From: Candidatus Woesearchaeota archaeon
Lineage (GTDB): Archaea > Nanobdellota > Nanobdellia > Woesearchaeales > GCA-2686295
Length of the DNA stretch: 64,000 bases
Direction of reading: 5' to 3'
NCBI GenBank assembly: GCA_013202845.1
Contig: JABMPT010000003.1
Span: 47,609-111,608 of the forward strand
Shown: piece by piece, positions 1 to 9,807 of the stretch
How positions within the stretch are numbered: position 1 is the stretch's first letter
Layout: every line of letters starts with the position of its first letter
The notes under the pieces: generated by a model
Told to the model about the DNA's origin: nothing
The model's input: the letters and a program-made list of their open reading frames with translations, nothing else
Database searches by the model: none
Made by a program: the position numbers and the translations under genes

Positions 1-3000
1 TTACTGAGCGTTGTTATAGAGACGCTGACGATAATGCAGACCACGTCCCTGGTCCAACAGAAGGTGGTTTAAAAGATTGTGACAATGACTTTGTCTGCGA
101 ACGAGACTTTGAATCACCTGTAACTGTGATTGACAATCAAAGATTCCATGATGATGTTGTGTTTGGAAAGAACTTTACTATTCCATTTTTTGTAACGGAT
201 AATGTCTATGACTCAGACAATATAGAAACTTACATGTGCATTGCTAATATAAGTAATCTTGATTATTGTTCTGATGCTAAAGACAGATATGTTGACGGAA
301 GTTCTTATCAAAAAACTCAAACAACTTCTCTGACTAGAAAATTCTCTGAATCTCTAAATTCTCAGGATAATTACTCCTTATCCTACTTTTCACAAGACTC
401 TGCTAAAAACTTGGAAGTTGTAAACACTTTGAATTTCTCTGTTGATGCAAGAAGTCCTAACTATACATTTACCTATGACTATGATTCTCAAGAGATATTT
501 GAAGACGATTGGGAATGGATAAACTTCTTGACTGCCAACTTTACCTTTGACGAACTAGTCACTTGCACAATAAGATTAAAAAATAGCGGAGGCGGAGATG
601 AAGAACCAATCATAGATAATGAACCACCAGAAACCAAATTCCATGAGGAATATAACCTATCAGATGGAACTTACTGGTTCAACATTAACTGCACGGATGA
701 TTATGGTAACGCTGCAATTGATAACTTACAGGAAGTTAAGGTTGAAGGCGATATAAGCATCACAAATGCCACGCCTTCTTTTGATAAATCCTATGAAACA
801 GAAATTGAGTTATCTGTTGACACTATAAATAATGCTACTTGCAGATACAGCACAGAGACTTATAAATATAATAATATGCCAACAACTGAAAGCCATGATT
901 CTGTAAACCGCGTGTTTGAAGGACCCTTCGACACTAGTGATTCAGTACAACACACAAAAATAATCAACTTCCCGGGTTCTGGAGTTTACAAGTTCTACAC
1001 TGCTTGTGAGATAACCTACGAAAGACAGGATGAAACAGTCAAAGAAATAACAGAGGACAGCGATGGTGACTGGATAGTGTTCTCGGTTGACAGATTAAAG
1101 CCAGTCACAGTTGTCAACAGAACTAGCTCTGAACCACCATTACCAAAACAAGAGATGGACTTCAACAGATATTATCAAAACGTGAATTTAGAATTCATAT
1201 GTGTGGACCCAGACTATTATAAAGATGAAAACAACAAGACCTGGGGTTTAGAAGGTTATGGATGGGATGGCTCATTTGGATGTGAAAAAATATGGTTCTG
1301 TAAAAAAAATGATACAGGAGTTTTCGAATGCAAGTGGGTTGAAGAAAGATGGGAAGTTCCTGTAGGAGGAAACGAAGAAAGAAATTTTGAGTTCTCTTTC
1401 CAATCACTGGATAAAGCTCCACCAAGTATACATAACAAAGAAGATATAAGGACTGTAACAGTCATGATTGATCCTTTCCCTCCAGACTTAACATTAGTTG
1501 CAACTCAAAATGGTGAAGTTGTTGAAACATTAACTTATGGAACTTACAACATAGTTGTTAATTCTTCAAAACCAATAGAAGATGTGGTGAGGTTCTCTTA
1601 CTACATTGATTATGATAGTGGTGCTAGCTCCCCAACTATCTCTTTGGTATCACAAGTTCAAGGGTTAGCAGAGGATAATAGTTTCTCTGCAAATCTAACT
1701 CTTGATGTTGCCAGATTCTACGATGAAGAAGGAGAAATAGTGTTTGACATTGAAGTAGAGGACACACATGGAATGGGAAATACAGAAACCTTCAGAAAAG
1801 ATTTCGACACACTAGGACCTCCTGCTCCACAATTAAAGCCAATATTCAAACCATCTCTTTACGACGATTACAGGGGCTCCGGACAAAGCTACAGGGATGA
1901 GCATTTGAACTGGTATCCTTTCATATACTACGACGCTGTAACTGTAAGCGATGGAACTGTATATAACAACACATACTTGATAAGAGACTTGAACTTATTC
2001 GTAACAGGTTACACCACCGAGATACAGGGCGAGGTATTGTTCTACACTATCAAAGGACTAGGCGATGCATTCACACCAAGCAAAATATATGACCAGATAT
2101 CTCTTGCGGGAGTACAATCATCTATAGAAGACATGCCGTTAAAATTAGCAGCAAACAAAGATGCAGAATTCGTCATAATAGCTTTAGAGTCGCCAACTCA
2201 ATCCCTTTCAGGACAATGGGCTCCTGGAAACTACATCCTATTCAATCCATTAGAAGATAGAATAGCAAGAACAGATTATGAAAACTACGGTAAATTCTAT
2301 GAAATAACAGCTTCTGAAAATTTAGGAGTATCAGGACATAAAATATCTTTCACACCTAATCTTGAAGAGAACCTTAAACCTGGACAAACAGTTTATTTGT
2401 TTGACAACAATTATTATTACAACTGGTTTGGTCAAAACTTAGACTTTGATTACTCGCCTGCAGGCGATAATTTCTACAAACTAGTTGTTGGATTAAACGA
2501 CACTTTAAACATTGGATACACAGAAGAGTACTTCATATATGTTGACAATGCAGAACCAATCACCACATATTATGCGCCTATAGGCGGAACAATGGACAGC
2601 AATAAGCAGATAATCATTGAGTTCAAAGAACATATTGGTGGCTCTGGGTTAAAAAATGATTCCATAAGATTTGAAATAAAGAAAGATGGAGACTTCTTCG
2701 GCTCAAAAATTGATACTGGATTAATACTAACATATCCAGGGGAATCAAGCGGGGAATATAGAATTGAGTATGCACCTTCTGCTGGTTGGGATGGAGGGCA
2801 ATACAATGTAACTATAAACATAGAAGACAATGCAGGAAACAACTTAATTGGAATACCAAATAGTAGAATTGACTTTGTAGTAGATGGAAACATACCTGCC
2901 CAACCAATACTAACTGTTAACGGAACAACAGAAGATAACATAGATGGATCTGGAAGAACGGTTGTTGATAATGCTCAACCAATATTTGAATTGGATTTCA

Positions 3001-3941
3001 CAATGGAAGCAGATGGTTCAGTAGAATTCCTAAACATAAATATTACAGAGGTAGTTTTGACAGATTATGAAACAAATACAACCATTACTTGTAATTCAGA
3101 TCCTATGAATTTATTCACTTGCAGCTTCAATGATGCTTTGGCAGAGGGGTTATACAGCTTTGTGGTATCTGCCACAAAAGAATTGCCAAATGGCAGCATA
3201 GGTCCTATAGGAGACTATATGCAGGATAGTGAAGGAAAATTATTCACGATAATAGTTGACCAGACAGCTCCATACTTCACTTTAGAAACTGAAAGATCAT
3301 ACATCAAACCAGACCAAGCATTAGTTATTACTGCAGATGTGACAAACGAGGATTATGATTTACTAGCAGATGTTGTTGTAGATGGAGAAGAAGTAATCTT
3401 AGAAACAGAGAAATCCGGTAATGAGTATTTATTCATAATTTCAGAAACATTTGATTGGGGAGAAGAAGGACTCAAAATAATAAACGTAACCTTAAGCGAC
3501 TACGCAGGACACTACTCAAAGAAGAACACCACTGTCAATGTAGATAATACTCCACCAACAATCAACATAGTCTCTGTAGTTGGAGACAGAAATTTCCGTA
3601 CATCAAACACCAATGCAACAGTTGGAGATTGGGAAGTAACACTAATAGGAGAAGTCTCTAGCGATACAACAGTCCTGTGTTATGAACAAGAAGGAGGTGA
3701 GACAGGCTGCATAAACAAATGCGTCGGAGAAGAACAAGAATGTATAAGGCAGAATAGCACAGACCTTAGTACTTTTTATTTAACACTCTTGGTTAACGGC
3801 GCAAACTCAGCTGAAACACTAAACACAGTGTTTGTTACTCTAACAGACATATCAGGTCATGAAACAACAGGCTCATTATACATACTTCTTGACCTAGAAC
3901 CGCCAAGTGTACCAGAGATAACATTCAGAGATATCAGCTAA
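1..3941 (+). CDS. Giant Ig-like repeat surface protein, 5' truncated by window edge
   Basis: The frame is open from base 3, before the first GTG at 126, so the start lies outside the window; about 1,312 residues are visible. Units recur that begin with a V/I/L-D-x-x-x-P pattern (VDRLKP, IDPFPP, VDNAEP, VDQTAP, VDNTPP, LDLEPP). This spacing is typical of bacterial Ig/cadherin-like extracellular repeats and implies a stacked beta-sandwich stalk. Paired cysteines occur early and late. No C-terminal membrane anchor is visible: the chain ends about 15 residues into a new repeat unit. The anchored surface protein at 3963 follows after 21 bases, probably in the same transcript. An adhesin or S-layer-associated role is inferred. 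Confidence 0.8.
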   Translation, partial: TERCYRDADDNADHVPGPTEGGLKDCDNDFVCERDFESPVTVIDNQRFHDDVVFGKNFTIPFFVTDNVYDSDNIETYMCIANISNLDYCSDAKDRYVDGSSYQKTQTTSLTRKFSESLNSQDNYSLSYFSQDSAKNLEVVNTLNFSVDARSPNYTFTYDYDSQEIFEDDWEWINFLTANFTFDELVTCTIRLKNSGGGDEEPIIDNEPPETKFHEEYNLSDGTYWFNINCTDDYGNAAIDNLQEVKVEGDISITNATPSFDKSYETEIELSVDTINNATCRYSTETYKYNNMPTTESHDSVNRVFEGPFDTSDSVQHTKIINFPGSGVYKFYTACEITYERQDETVKEITEDSDGDWIVFSVDRLKPVTVVNRTSSEPPLPKQEMDFNRYYQNVNLEFICVDPDYYKDENNKTWGLEGYGWDGSFGCEKIWFCKKNDTGVFECKWVEERWEVPVGGNEERNFEFSFQSLDKAPPSIHNKEDIRTVTVMIDPFPPDLTLVATQNGEVVETLTYGTYNIVVNSSKPIEDVVRFSYYIDYDSGASSPTISLVSQVQGLAEDNSFSANLTLDVARFYDEEGEIVFDIEVEDTHGMGNTETFRKDFDTLGPPAPQLKPIFKPSLYDDYRGSGQSYRDEHLNWYPFIYYDAVTVSDGTVYNNTYLIRDLNLFVTGYTTEIQGEVLFYTIKGLGDAFTPSKIYDQISLAGVQSSIEDMPLKLAANKDAEFVIIALESPTQSLSGQWAPGNYILFNPLEDRIARTDYENYGKFYEITASENLGVSGHKISFTPNLEENLKPGQTVYLFDNNYYYNWFGQNLDFDYSPAGDNFYKLVVGLNDTLNIGYTEEYFIYVDNAEPITTYYAPIGGTMDSNKQIIIEFKEHIGGSGLKNDSIRFEIKKDGDFFGSKIDTGLILTYPGESSGEYRIEYAPSAGWDGGQYNVTINIEDNAGNNLIGIPNSRIDFVVDGNIPAQPILTVNGTTEDNIDGSGRTVVDNAQPIFELDFTMEADGSVEFLNINITEVVLTDYETNTTITCNSDPMNLFTCSFNDALAEGLYSFVVSATKELPNGSIGPIGDYMQDSEGKLFTIIVDQTAPYFTLETERSYIKPDQALVITADVTNEDYDLLADVVVDGEEVILETEKSGNEYLFIISETFDWGEEGLKIINVTLSDYAGHYSKKNTTVNVDNTPPTINIVSVVGDRNFRTSNTNATVGDWEVTLIGEVSSDTTVLCYEQEGGETGCINKCVGEEQECIRQNSTDLSTFYLTLLVNGANSAETLNTVFVTLTDISGHETTGSLYILLDLEPPSVPEITFRDIS

Positions 3942-3962
3942 AACCAAAAGCAGCTTGTTAAT

Positions 3963-6900
3963 ATGAAAAGAGGTGTATTGTTTTTACTATTATTTCTAAT
4001 TCCTCTAGCGCAAGCAATAGATATTTCCGTCTACATAAAAGATCATATAAATGTTACAATATCTTATCCTCAAATAGAAGTAGTTTATAACGAACCTGTA
4101 GATATTTTAGACACAGAGATTTTAAGAAGTGATGATGTACGATTTGATGTTAACTACACAACTTCTGATAATGTGAATTATGTTATGTATGCAGAGGAAT
4201 ATCTTACGAATAATGATTATGAGCTTCACATATTATCTATGGACTCTGTTGGAAATCCAAGTAGAGTAATACAACCTTTCACAGTTGATTCTCCATTCAT
4301 GAATATCTGGATTGATTCGCCTGAGTTAGGAGTTTCCTCTGTTGAGGTATTTGACGTTGTTGTTAAAACAGGCGATACATCTGATTGTAAATACTCTCCT
4401 GTTCCTCTTCCACCACCACAAATTGATAATTTTAATTTCTTGTTTGATTCAACAGGAGGAACAGAACACACAATAACAGGAATATCCTTGAACGATAACT
4501 CACCCGATGAAGACGGAAAAGACATGAGACTCTATGTGAAATGCGTTGATGAAAATGATCTCGTTCACCCAACTTCATTATATTTAGGTTATGATCCATC
4601 ACCACCATCTTTGGGAGTTACTATAACTCCCAACCCTATTACTGACACCCAAGAACCCATAGCGGTTCTTCAGGTGTCAAGTAGTGATAGGGCCATTTGC
4701 TCATATAATAAAGATGGTGTTTATTATGAATTTGAGGGATATGATTCTGATAATTTCTCAGCCTACAAAAAAGAACACTATTTGGAACTTGACTTCACTG
4801 AACTAGCCAGAAGACTTGTACCTCAACTGTTTGAAGAAGTGATTGTTGACTACGATATTACTTGCACAAACCTTGCAGGATTGACTTCTGATACTGTGCA
4901 AGCGACAGCAAGAGTTGCTTTTGAAGAAGAATTCTCAATAGAAATGAAAGAGCCAGGAAGATACATTGATGACGGAACCATAATCTTTGAGATTGAGACG
5001 AGCATCCAAACACCGGGAGGATGTAAATATGGAGAAGATTACCCAGATAATGATTTCACAACTGTGATTGGCAACAAAATCTACACTGAAGATTTTGGAG
5101 CGCTGGAAGAAGGAGGATATTCTTATGAAGTCTCCTGCATAGCGCTAACACCTAGATCCAAAACTTTTGAGTTCACAGTTGACAGAACAAAGCCTTACAA
5201 TGTTTCTGTTGAAGTAAAAGATCCTTCTTGTTCATTATCAGAGGTTTCAGGAACATTCTACGGAGAAGACAACATTAGTGGTATCGACAGATATAATTAT
5301 AGTATTATGAAAGGAAATGATATCTTGGCTCAGGGCTCAACAATCCAGACATTTTCTGAACAATTAGACTTGGAAGAAGGAGCAAACTATAGAGTTAGTG
5401 TTATTGCGTATGATGAAGCTGGAAACTTTGGAGAGGCTCAAGCAACCTTTGCTGCCAAAGATTCTGACTCAGCAGAATGCGACTCAACATCTCCATCAAC
5501 AGCCACAGAAATATTTCCAACAAGAGATGGTGTTTTGGTGCAAGTAAAATGCTTGGATTCGGAATCCGGATGCAAGGATTTGTTTGATTATGGAATCTCA
5601 ACTGATTCAGAAGATTGCATAGCAAGCCAATTCAAAACACTTGATGATGGAATACTCTTTACTGAAAGCGCTAACCTTTGCTGGACAGTTTATGACCTGA
5701 ACAATAACAACGCCAGTGGCAGTGAATTCATAGAATACACAACTGCGGAAGATACCTATCCTGCGCATTGCTTCAACGAAATGAAAGATTCGATAGAAAC
5801 TGATGTTGATTGTGGAGGAGAATGTGCTGCTTGTGAAGGAGCCGCTAATTGTCTAAAAAATGAAGACTGTATTTCAAGGTCGTGTAATATGATTACTGGG
5901 ACCTGTGGAAGTCCTGCTTGTGATAATAGCTTCAGAGATGGTTATGAAACAGATATTGACTGCGGAGGAGAATGCTCCAAATGCGAGCTAGGAATGAATT
6001 GTGAGGAAGACAGGGACTGTGTCTCAGACGTTTGCAGAAGCAGTGTTTGTTCTGAAGACCTAAACCAAGATACTGATGGCGATGGAATGCCGGATTACTG
6101 GGAGAACCAATATGGTTTGGATTTAAATGACCCTAGTGATGCTATTGGGGATCCTGATTCCGATGGTTTCACAAACATTGATGAATTCACAGCAGGGACC
6201 AATCCATTTGACTCAACTAGTCATCCACCAAAAGCCGGAACAAAGGATGAACCACCTGTATCAGATTCAAACAAAAAAGTGATTTCATGGACTTTCATAC
6301 TGATAGGTTTGATCTTAATAATTGCTGGAATAGCATTCTTAATGCTTGAAAACCAGAAAAAAAAGAAGAAACTAGAACCAAGACTCATCGATGACAAAGG
6401 TGAAATGCCTATTGGTGATGAATTAGAGGAAAAGAAAGAAGGTATTACTCTAAAGAAAGCAGAAGAAACTTTCAAGAAAAAATCTGTGGAGAAAAAGAAG
6501 AAAAGAAAGGATTTGTTGAAAGCTTTTGAAACTGATGAGAAAACTGCCAAAATAAAGGAGTTAGAAGAAGAACCCGATAAGGAAGCTGAAAAAGACGAAA
6601 CAAAGACAGGTGAAGAGAAAGAAGATGAAGAAAAGAAAGAAGGCTATGTTGATATCTCTGAGTTGAAAAAGGAAAAGGATTTCAAAGAAGAAGATGTTGG
6701 AGAAAACGTTTTCCAGGAATTGGAGATGATAAAGAAAGAAACAGAAGGAGAAAAAGCCAAAGAAAGCACTGAAGAAGAGGAAACAAAGAAAGAAGAAGAA
6801 ATTGTTGAAGAAAAGAAAGAAGAATTCCCTTTAGAAGTAGAAACTGAGGATAAAAAAGAGGAAGAAAAAGAAGATTTAGACCAAGACGATATATTCAAAA

Positions 6901-7181
6901 AACTTGCAGATCTTGCGGGTCAAAGTCATGAAGATGTTAAAAAAGCTGTTGATAAAGAAGAGGTTTCTAGCAAGGACCTTATGAAAGTGTTTGCAAACGT
7001 TACTTCTAAAAACCATATAGATGCAAATGTTTTTAAAGCAATACTGTCACAATTATTAAAGAGAGGACAGGTCTCTAAACAAACAGTGGCAGAGATCTTG
7101 TTCGAGTTCCTTGATAATAAATTGATGACAAAGAAAGAAGTGTCTGATTTGATTAAGGAGCTCAAACTCACTGCAAGATGA
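3963..7181 (+). CDS. Anchored cysteine-rich surface protein with calcium-binding repeats and charged cytoplasmic tail
   Basis: This 1,072-residue protein starts with a signal peptide (MKRGVLFLLLFLIPLAQA). The first ~600 residues look like Ig-like beta domains. Two cysteine modules follow, each containing DCGGEC (about residues 600-690). Next comes a thrombospondin type 3-like segment (DTDGDGMPDYWE, DPDSDGF; about 698-760), a family that binds calcium. One transmembrane helix lies at about 775-800. The last ~270 residues are very Lys/Glu-rich, end in a helical domain, and should be cytoplasmic. The stop overlaps the next start (ATGA). It is probably the membrane-anchored partner of the upstream giant protein; the ligand is unknown. 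Confidence 0.8.
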   Translation: MKRGVLFLLLFLIPLAQAIDISVYIKDHINVTISYPQIEVVYNEPVDILDTEILRSDDVRFDVNYTTSDNVNYVMYAEEYLTNNDYELHILSMDSVGNPSRVIQPFTVDSPFMNIWIDSPELGVSSVEVFDVVVKTGDTSDCKYSPVPLPPPQIDNFNFLFDSTGGTEHTITGISLNDNSPDEDGKDMRLYVKCVDENDLVHPTSLYLGYDPSPPSLGVTITPNPITDTQEPIAVLQVSSSDRAICSYNKDGVYYEFEGYDSDNFSAYKKEHYLELDFTELARRLVPQLFEEVIVDYDITCTNLAGLTSDTVQATARVAFEEEFSIEMKEPGRYIDDGTIIFEIETSIQTPGGCKYGEDYPDNDFTTVIGNKIYTEDFGALEEGGYSYEVSCIALTPRSKTFEFTVDRTKPYNVSVEVKDPSCSLSEVSGTFYGEDNISGIDRYNYSIMKGNDILAQGSTIQTFSEQLDLEEGANYRVSVIAYDEAGNFGEAQATFAAKDSDSAECDSTSPSTATEIFPTRDGVLVQVKCLDSESGCKDLFDYGISTDSEDCIASQFKTLDDGILFTESANLCWTVYDLNNNNASGSEFIEYTTAEDTYPAHCFNEMKDSIETDVDCGGECAACEGAANCLKNEDCISRSCNMITGTCGSPACDNSFRDGYETDIDCGGECSKCELGMNCEEDRDCVSDVCRSSVCSEDLNQDTDGDGMPDYWENQYGLDLNDPSDAIGDPDSDGFTNIDEFTAGTNPFDSTSHPPKAGTKDEPPVSDSNKKVISWTFILIGLILIIAGIAFLMLENQKKKKKLEPRLIDDKGEMPIGDELEEKKEGITLKKAEETFKKKSVEKKKKRKDLLKAFETDEKTAKIKELEEEPDKEAEKDETKTGEEKEDEEKKEGYVDISELKKEKDFKEEDVGENVFQELEMIKKETEGEKAKESTEEEETKKEEEIVEEKKEEFPLEVETEDKKEEEKEDLDQDDIFKKLADLAGQSHEDVKKAVDKEEVSSKDLMKVFANVTSKNHIDANVFKAILSQLLKRGQVSKQTVAEILFEFLDNKLMTKKEVSDLIKELKLTAR

Positions 7182-7660
7182 GAAAGGGTCAAATACAGCA
7201 GGTTTTCATATATATTGTAGCCATAGTGATTGTTGGTATAATTCTACTGATAGGTTATAGAGCAATAAGTGGTTTGACAGATAAAGCCTGTCAGGTTGAG
7301 AAAACAACTTTCAAAAGCAGTTTAGAATCATACATCACGAAATACAGTTCTTACGGATCACTTCACAGAGAATCATTGAATGCACCATGCTCATACGCCA
7401 ATGTTTGCTTTGTAAACACAACAGCAATAATTGATGAAGAAACACTTACTCAAGGTCCAGACGTAATAAAAAATAGTGTGAAAGATGGCATTGAACAAAA
7501 TATATTCCTTGTGAAATCAAACTTCACAGAGCCCTTTGGCTTCATGACAGAAATTGAAGTTGAAAAAAAAATAATATGTATAAATAATACTAATGGTAAA
7601 TTCTACATAAAATTTGAAGGTCTTGGGAAAAAAACCATAATTTCTTCTGGTGTTAGCTGA
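7178..7660 (+). CDS. Pilin-like membrane protein (class III signal)
   Basis: This 160-residue protein starts MRKGQIQQ followed by ~20 hydrophobic residues. The basic-G-Q junction before an uncleaved hydrophobic helix is the layout of archaeal type IV pilin/archaellin precursors processed by a PibD/FlaK-type peptidase. The soluble part carries four cysteines (about residues 38, 71, 77 and 134), compatible with two disulfides outside the cell. It is the first of a long run of such genes and overlaps its upstream neighbour by 4 bases. No specific family is recognised. Confidence 0.7.
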   Translation: MRKGQIQQVFIYIVAIVIVGIILLIGYRAISGLTDKACQVEKTTFKSSLESYITKYSSYGSLHRESLNAPCSYANVCFVNTTAIIDEETLTQGPDVIKNSVKDGIEQNIFLVKSNFTEPFGFMTEIEVEKKIICINNTNGKFYIKFEGLGKKTIISSGVS

Positions 7661-7719
7661 TGAGACAACAAAAATCAGAGATTTTTGAGTTCCATAATTT
7701 CATGGAGGTGAAATTATGA
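7660..7719 (+). CDS. 19-codon mini-ORF coupling two pilin-like genes
   Basis: ATG at 7660 shares a base with the TGA stop of the previous gene. The frame encodes MRQQKSEIFEFHNFMEVKL and ends in a TGA that overlaps the next ATG (ATGA, 7716-7719). A similar mini-ORF sits directly before the ABC transporter gene at 56653. It may be a translated leader peptide that couples translation, or a by-product of a conserved RNA leader. The reading frame over the first hairpin differs between the two copies, which favours RNA rather than peptide conservation. Confidence 0.4.
   Translation: MRQQKSEIFEFHNFMEVKL
7670..7718 (+). promoter_or_regulatory. Two-hairpin translation leader enclosing the Shine-Dalgarno and start codon
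   Basis: Hairpin 1 pairs AAAAATC (7670-7676) with GATTTTT (7680-7686). Hairpin 2 is a perfect 10-bp stem, CATAATTTCA (7693-7702) with TGAAATTATG (7709-7718). It holds GGAGG in its 6-base loop and the ATG start codon in its 3' strand. Such a structure should limit initiation until unfolded by heat, a protein or an upstream ribosome. An almost identical arrangement precedes the ABC gene at 56653. Confidence 0.55.
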
Positions 7720-8684
7720 AAAAAGCTCAGATTGCAATGCAGTTCAACTGGATATTCGTATTCATAGTTGGAGCAGTCATCCTGATATTCTTCCTCTATA
7801 TTATTAAATCACAGACAAAAGAAGCAGACACTGAACTGGCAGCCAGCATAATAAAGAATCTTGACACTGTTGTCAAGAGTTCTGAGCAGAAGGCAGGAAC
7901 ATTGAAACTGATAAAGATTCCAGATGTAACCATTCAATTCGTTTGTGAAGACGGAGTTTCCTTTTACGACTTAGGCAATGGCATAAGGAAAGATATCCCT
8001 TACGACATTATATTTTCACAAAGCAAACTTTCCGGAAATCAATTGATAAGCTGGACACAGAGCTGGGATTTGCCTTTTAGGATTGGTTTTTTTCAGTATT
8101 TGACAACAAGAAAAGCGCAATTCATAGTTGTAGATGATGGACAATTTGCGCCAGAACTATTGAAGATTCTGCCAAAAAATATTACTGTAAAAAGTATAGG
8201 GCCTAGTGACGATATACCGGATTTCAATTATGATTATTATAAAATAATAGAGTTCTCAACTCATCCTCATACCGGAGATAAACCAGCAGAGAATGTTCAT
8301 AATATAACCATCAACACTACTGACTTAAAATCTCATGGAGAAGTATCTTTTGATGGAGCTCCTGCTGTCAAATACCTTAAAGAAGAAGCTTTACTCGGAG
8401 CAATTTTTGCAGAGGATGAAGAATTCTATAAATGCACAATGGATAAAGCATTTGATAGATTACAAACCTTAATGGATTTAAACTATAAGAGAACTTTGAA
8501 TATATCACGAGAAATCTCTGATGAAAGGTGCTTGATGTTGTATGGTTTTATTGAAGAAAAAATAAATGAAATAACTTCAAATCCAACACTAGAAAACTCT
8601 GAAAGTATATACCTGCACTCAAAACAAATAGCAAGAGATAACTTAAATTTGATTAGAAGCAAGAACTGTCCAATAATATACTAA
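7716..8684 (+). CDS. Pilin-like membrane protein, large soluble domain
   Basis: This 322-residue protein begins MKKAQIAMQ and continues with a ~22-residue hydrophobic helix, then a mixed alpha/beta soluble domain. The KKA-Q junction fits a class III signal. Its soluble domain contains few cysteines (for example EFYKCTMDK, DERCLML and the C-terminal SKNCPIIY). Its start codon lies in the stem of the leader hairpin described separately. It is followed after one base by the next pilin-like gene. The function is unknown beyond probable assembly or display at the cell surface. Confidence 0.7.
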   Translation: MKKAQIAMQFNWIFVFIVGAVILIFFLYIIKSQTKEADTELAASIIKNLDTVVKSSEQKAGTLKLIKIPDVTIQFVCEDGVSFYDLGNGIRKDIPYDIIFSQSKLSGNQLISWTQSWDLPFRIGFFQYLTTRKAQFIVVDDGQFAPELLKILPKNITVKSIGPSDDIPDFNYDYYKIIEFSTHPHTGDKPAENVHNITINTTDLKSHGEVSFDGAPAVKYLKEEALLGAIFAEDEEFYKCTMDKAFDRLQTLMDLNYKRTLNISREISDERCLMLYGFIEEKINEITSNPTLENSESIYLHSKQIARDNLNLIRSKNCPIIY

Positions 8685-8685
8685 G

Positions 8686-9186
8686 ATGAGAAAAAAAGCA
8701 CAAATACAAATGGGCGAATCGATTGCAATAATAGTAATTCTATTAATACTGATGATATTCAGCTTTGTATTCTACAGCAAGTTTAAAGAAACAGATATCC
8801 AAGAGAAGAAATCTTTGTTTGAAGAGCTTGATGTTGTGAAACTGTCTCAAATAGCTTATGCATTACCAGAACTACAATGCTCATTTGCAGAAGTGGCTGA
8901 TTATGGATGCATAGACATTCTAAAATTTAAATATCTAGCTCAAATAATCACTGACAGTTTTAGTGGTGAAGGCGAATCAGGTAGAAAAGAATACTTCTAT
9001 TACAGACAATTGTTTGGCACTTCAAAAATCAGCCTTCAAAATGTTATGGATAACAGCATATTAGAATTGTACAGCACAAACAGAACATGGATTTCAAAAA
9101 GCGTTGTATACATGCCAGTTGTTATTTACAATCCAATAAGCGACACAAACTCATTCGGAGTTTTGGTGGTAGAAAAATATGCATAG
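8686..9186 (+). CDS. Pilin-like membrane protein (class III signal)
   Basis: This 166-residue protein starts MRKKAQIQMGESIAII. The RKKA-Q junction, a glutamate six residues after the putative cut and a long hydrophobic helix closely match archaeal pilin precursors. The soluble part is about 130 residues with two cysteines (near residues 65 and 75). The end overlaps the next start by 8 bases, indicating co-translation. It is probably a minor pilin or a subunit of a surface complex. Confidence 0.7.
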   Translation: MRKKAQIQMGESIAIIVILLILMIFSFVFYSKFKETDIQEKKSLFEELDVVKLSQIAYALPELQCSFAEVADYGCIDILKFKYLAQIITDSFSGEGESGRKEYFYYRQLFGTSKISLQNVMDNSILELYSTNRTWISKSVVYMPVVIYNPISDTNSFGVLVVEKYA

Positions 9187-9646
9187 AAAAGCACAGATGG
9201 AAATCATGGGATTGATCGTGATAGTAATACTTTTAGTTTTAGGAATGGTTTTCATGGTGACATTGCAAACAAATAGACCAAAGAATGAGATAAAAACTTC
9301 TTATGAAGATGATCAACTAGCATCAAACTTTATAATATCCTTTCTGAAAACAAACAGTGAGTGCAGAGGATACACAATGGAAGAGTTGATTCAGGATTGT
9401 GCTACAGGAGATAGACTTGGGTGTGGAGGATCTTGTAAATACCTCAATCAAACACTTCATGATACTATTTCAAAAACACTTGATGTGTGGGGTAAAAAAT
9501 ACAGATTCGAGATAAACATGCCTAACAGCAATATTGTTTTTAACTCTTCTTGTGATGCTGATGATGAAAAGGATTCTGCATTCCAACCAATCAGTCTATA
9601 CCCACAAACGGGAACAGTAGTTCTCAAGTTGGATATTTGTGAGTAA
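9179..9646 (+). CDS. Pilin-like membrane protein with cysteine pairs
   Basis: This 155-residue protein starts MHRKAQMEIMGLIVIVILLVL. It has the RKA-Q class III-type junction with a glutamate at +3, followed by one membrane helix. The outer part contains clustered cysteines (SECRG, QDCATG, RLGCGGSCKY, NSSCDAD and a terminal CE), suggesting a disulfide-stabilised extracellular domain. It overlaps its upstream neighbour by 8 bases within the operon. Confidence 0.7.
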   Translation: MHRKAQMEIMGLIVIVILLVLGMVFMVTLQTNRPKNEIKTSYEDDQLASNFIISFLKTNSECRGYTMEELIQDCATGDRLGCGGSCKYLNQTLHDTISKTLDVWGKKYRFEINMPNSNIVFNSSCDADDEKDSAFQPISLYPQTGTVVLKLDICE

Positions 9647-9683
9647 CGAAAGTTTTTTATATTCTAAAAACGGGTTTTTCAGT

Positions 9684-9803
9684 ATGCCAGAAGAAGCAAT
9701 GCCCTTCATGTTAAGCAATACAGGAAGGCTCATACTATTAATATTCGGATTGATAATCATTTTCTTAATAATAAGGGCTGTAACAGGACCCTTATTCGCA
9801 TAA
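9684..9803 (+). CDS. Tiny single-helix membrane protein, 39 residues
   Basis: ATG at 9684 opens a 39-codon frame ending at TAA 9801-9803. It has a short soluble start (MPEEAMPFMLSNTG), one strong membrane helix and a short RAVTGPLFA tail. It fits between two pilin-like genes with only 4 bases before the next start, so the operon would otherwise have an unexplained gap. It lacks the KGQ junction of its neighbours and may be a small accessory subunit. Support is the frame, the hydrophobic helix and the position only. Confidence 0.6.
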   Translation: MPEEAMPFMLSNTGRLILLIFGLIIIFLIIRAVTGPLFA

Positions 9804-9807
9804 AAAA

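Noticed and set aside
2570..2941. Long minus-strand open frame opposite the giant surface gene
   Set aside because: It is antisense to a clearly coding frame, has unnatural composition and no ribosome site. Similar antisense frames throughout were rejected for the same reason.
7655..7690. C/D-box small RNA suggested by TGATGA at 7658
   Set aside because: TGATGA here is a stop-start overlap, and no matching D box with guide spacing was found.
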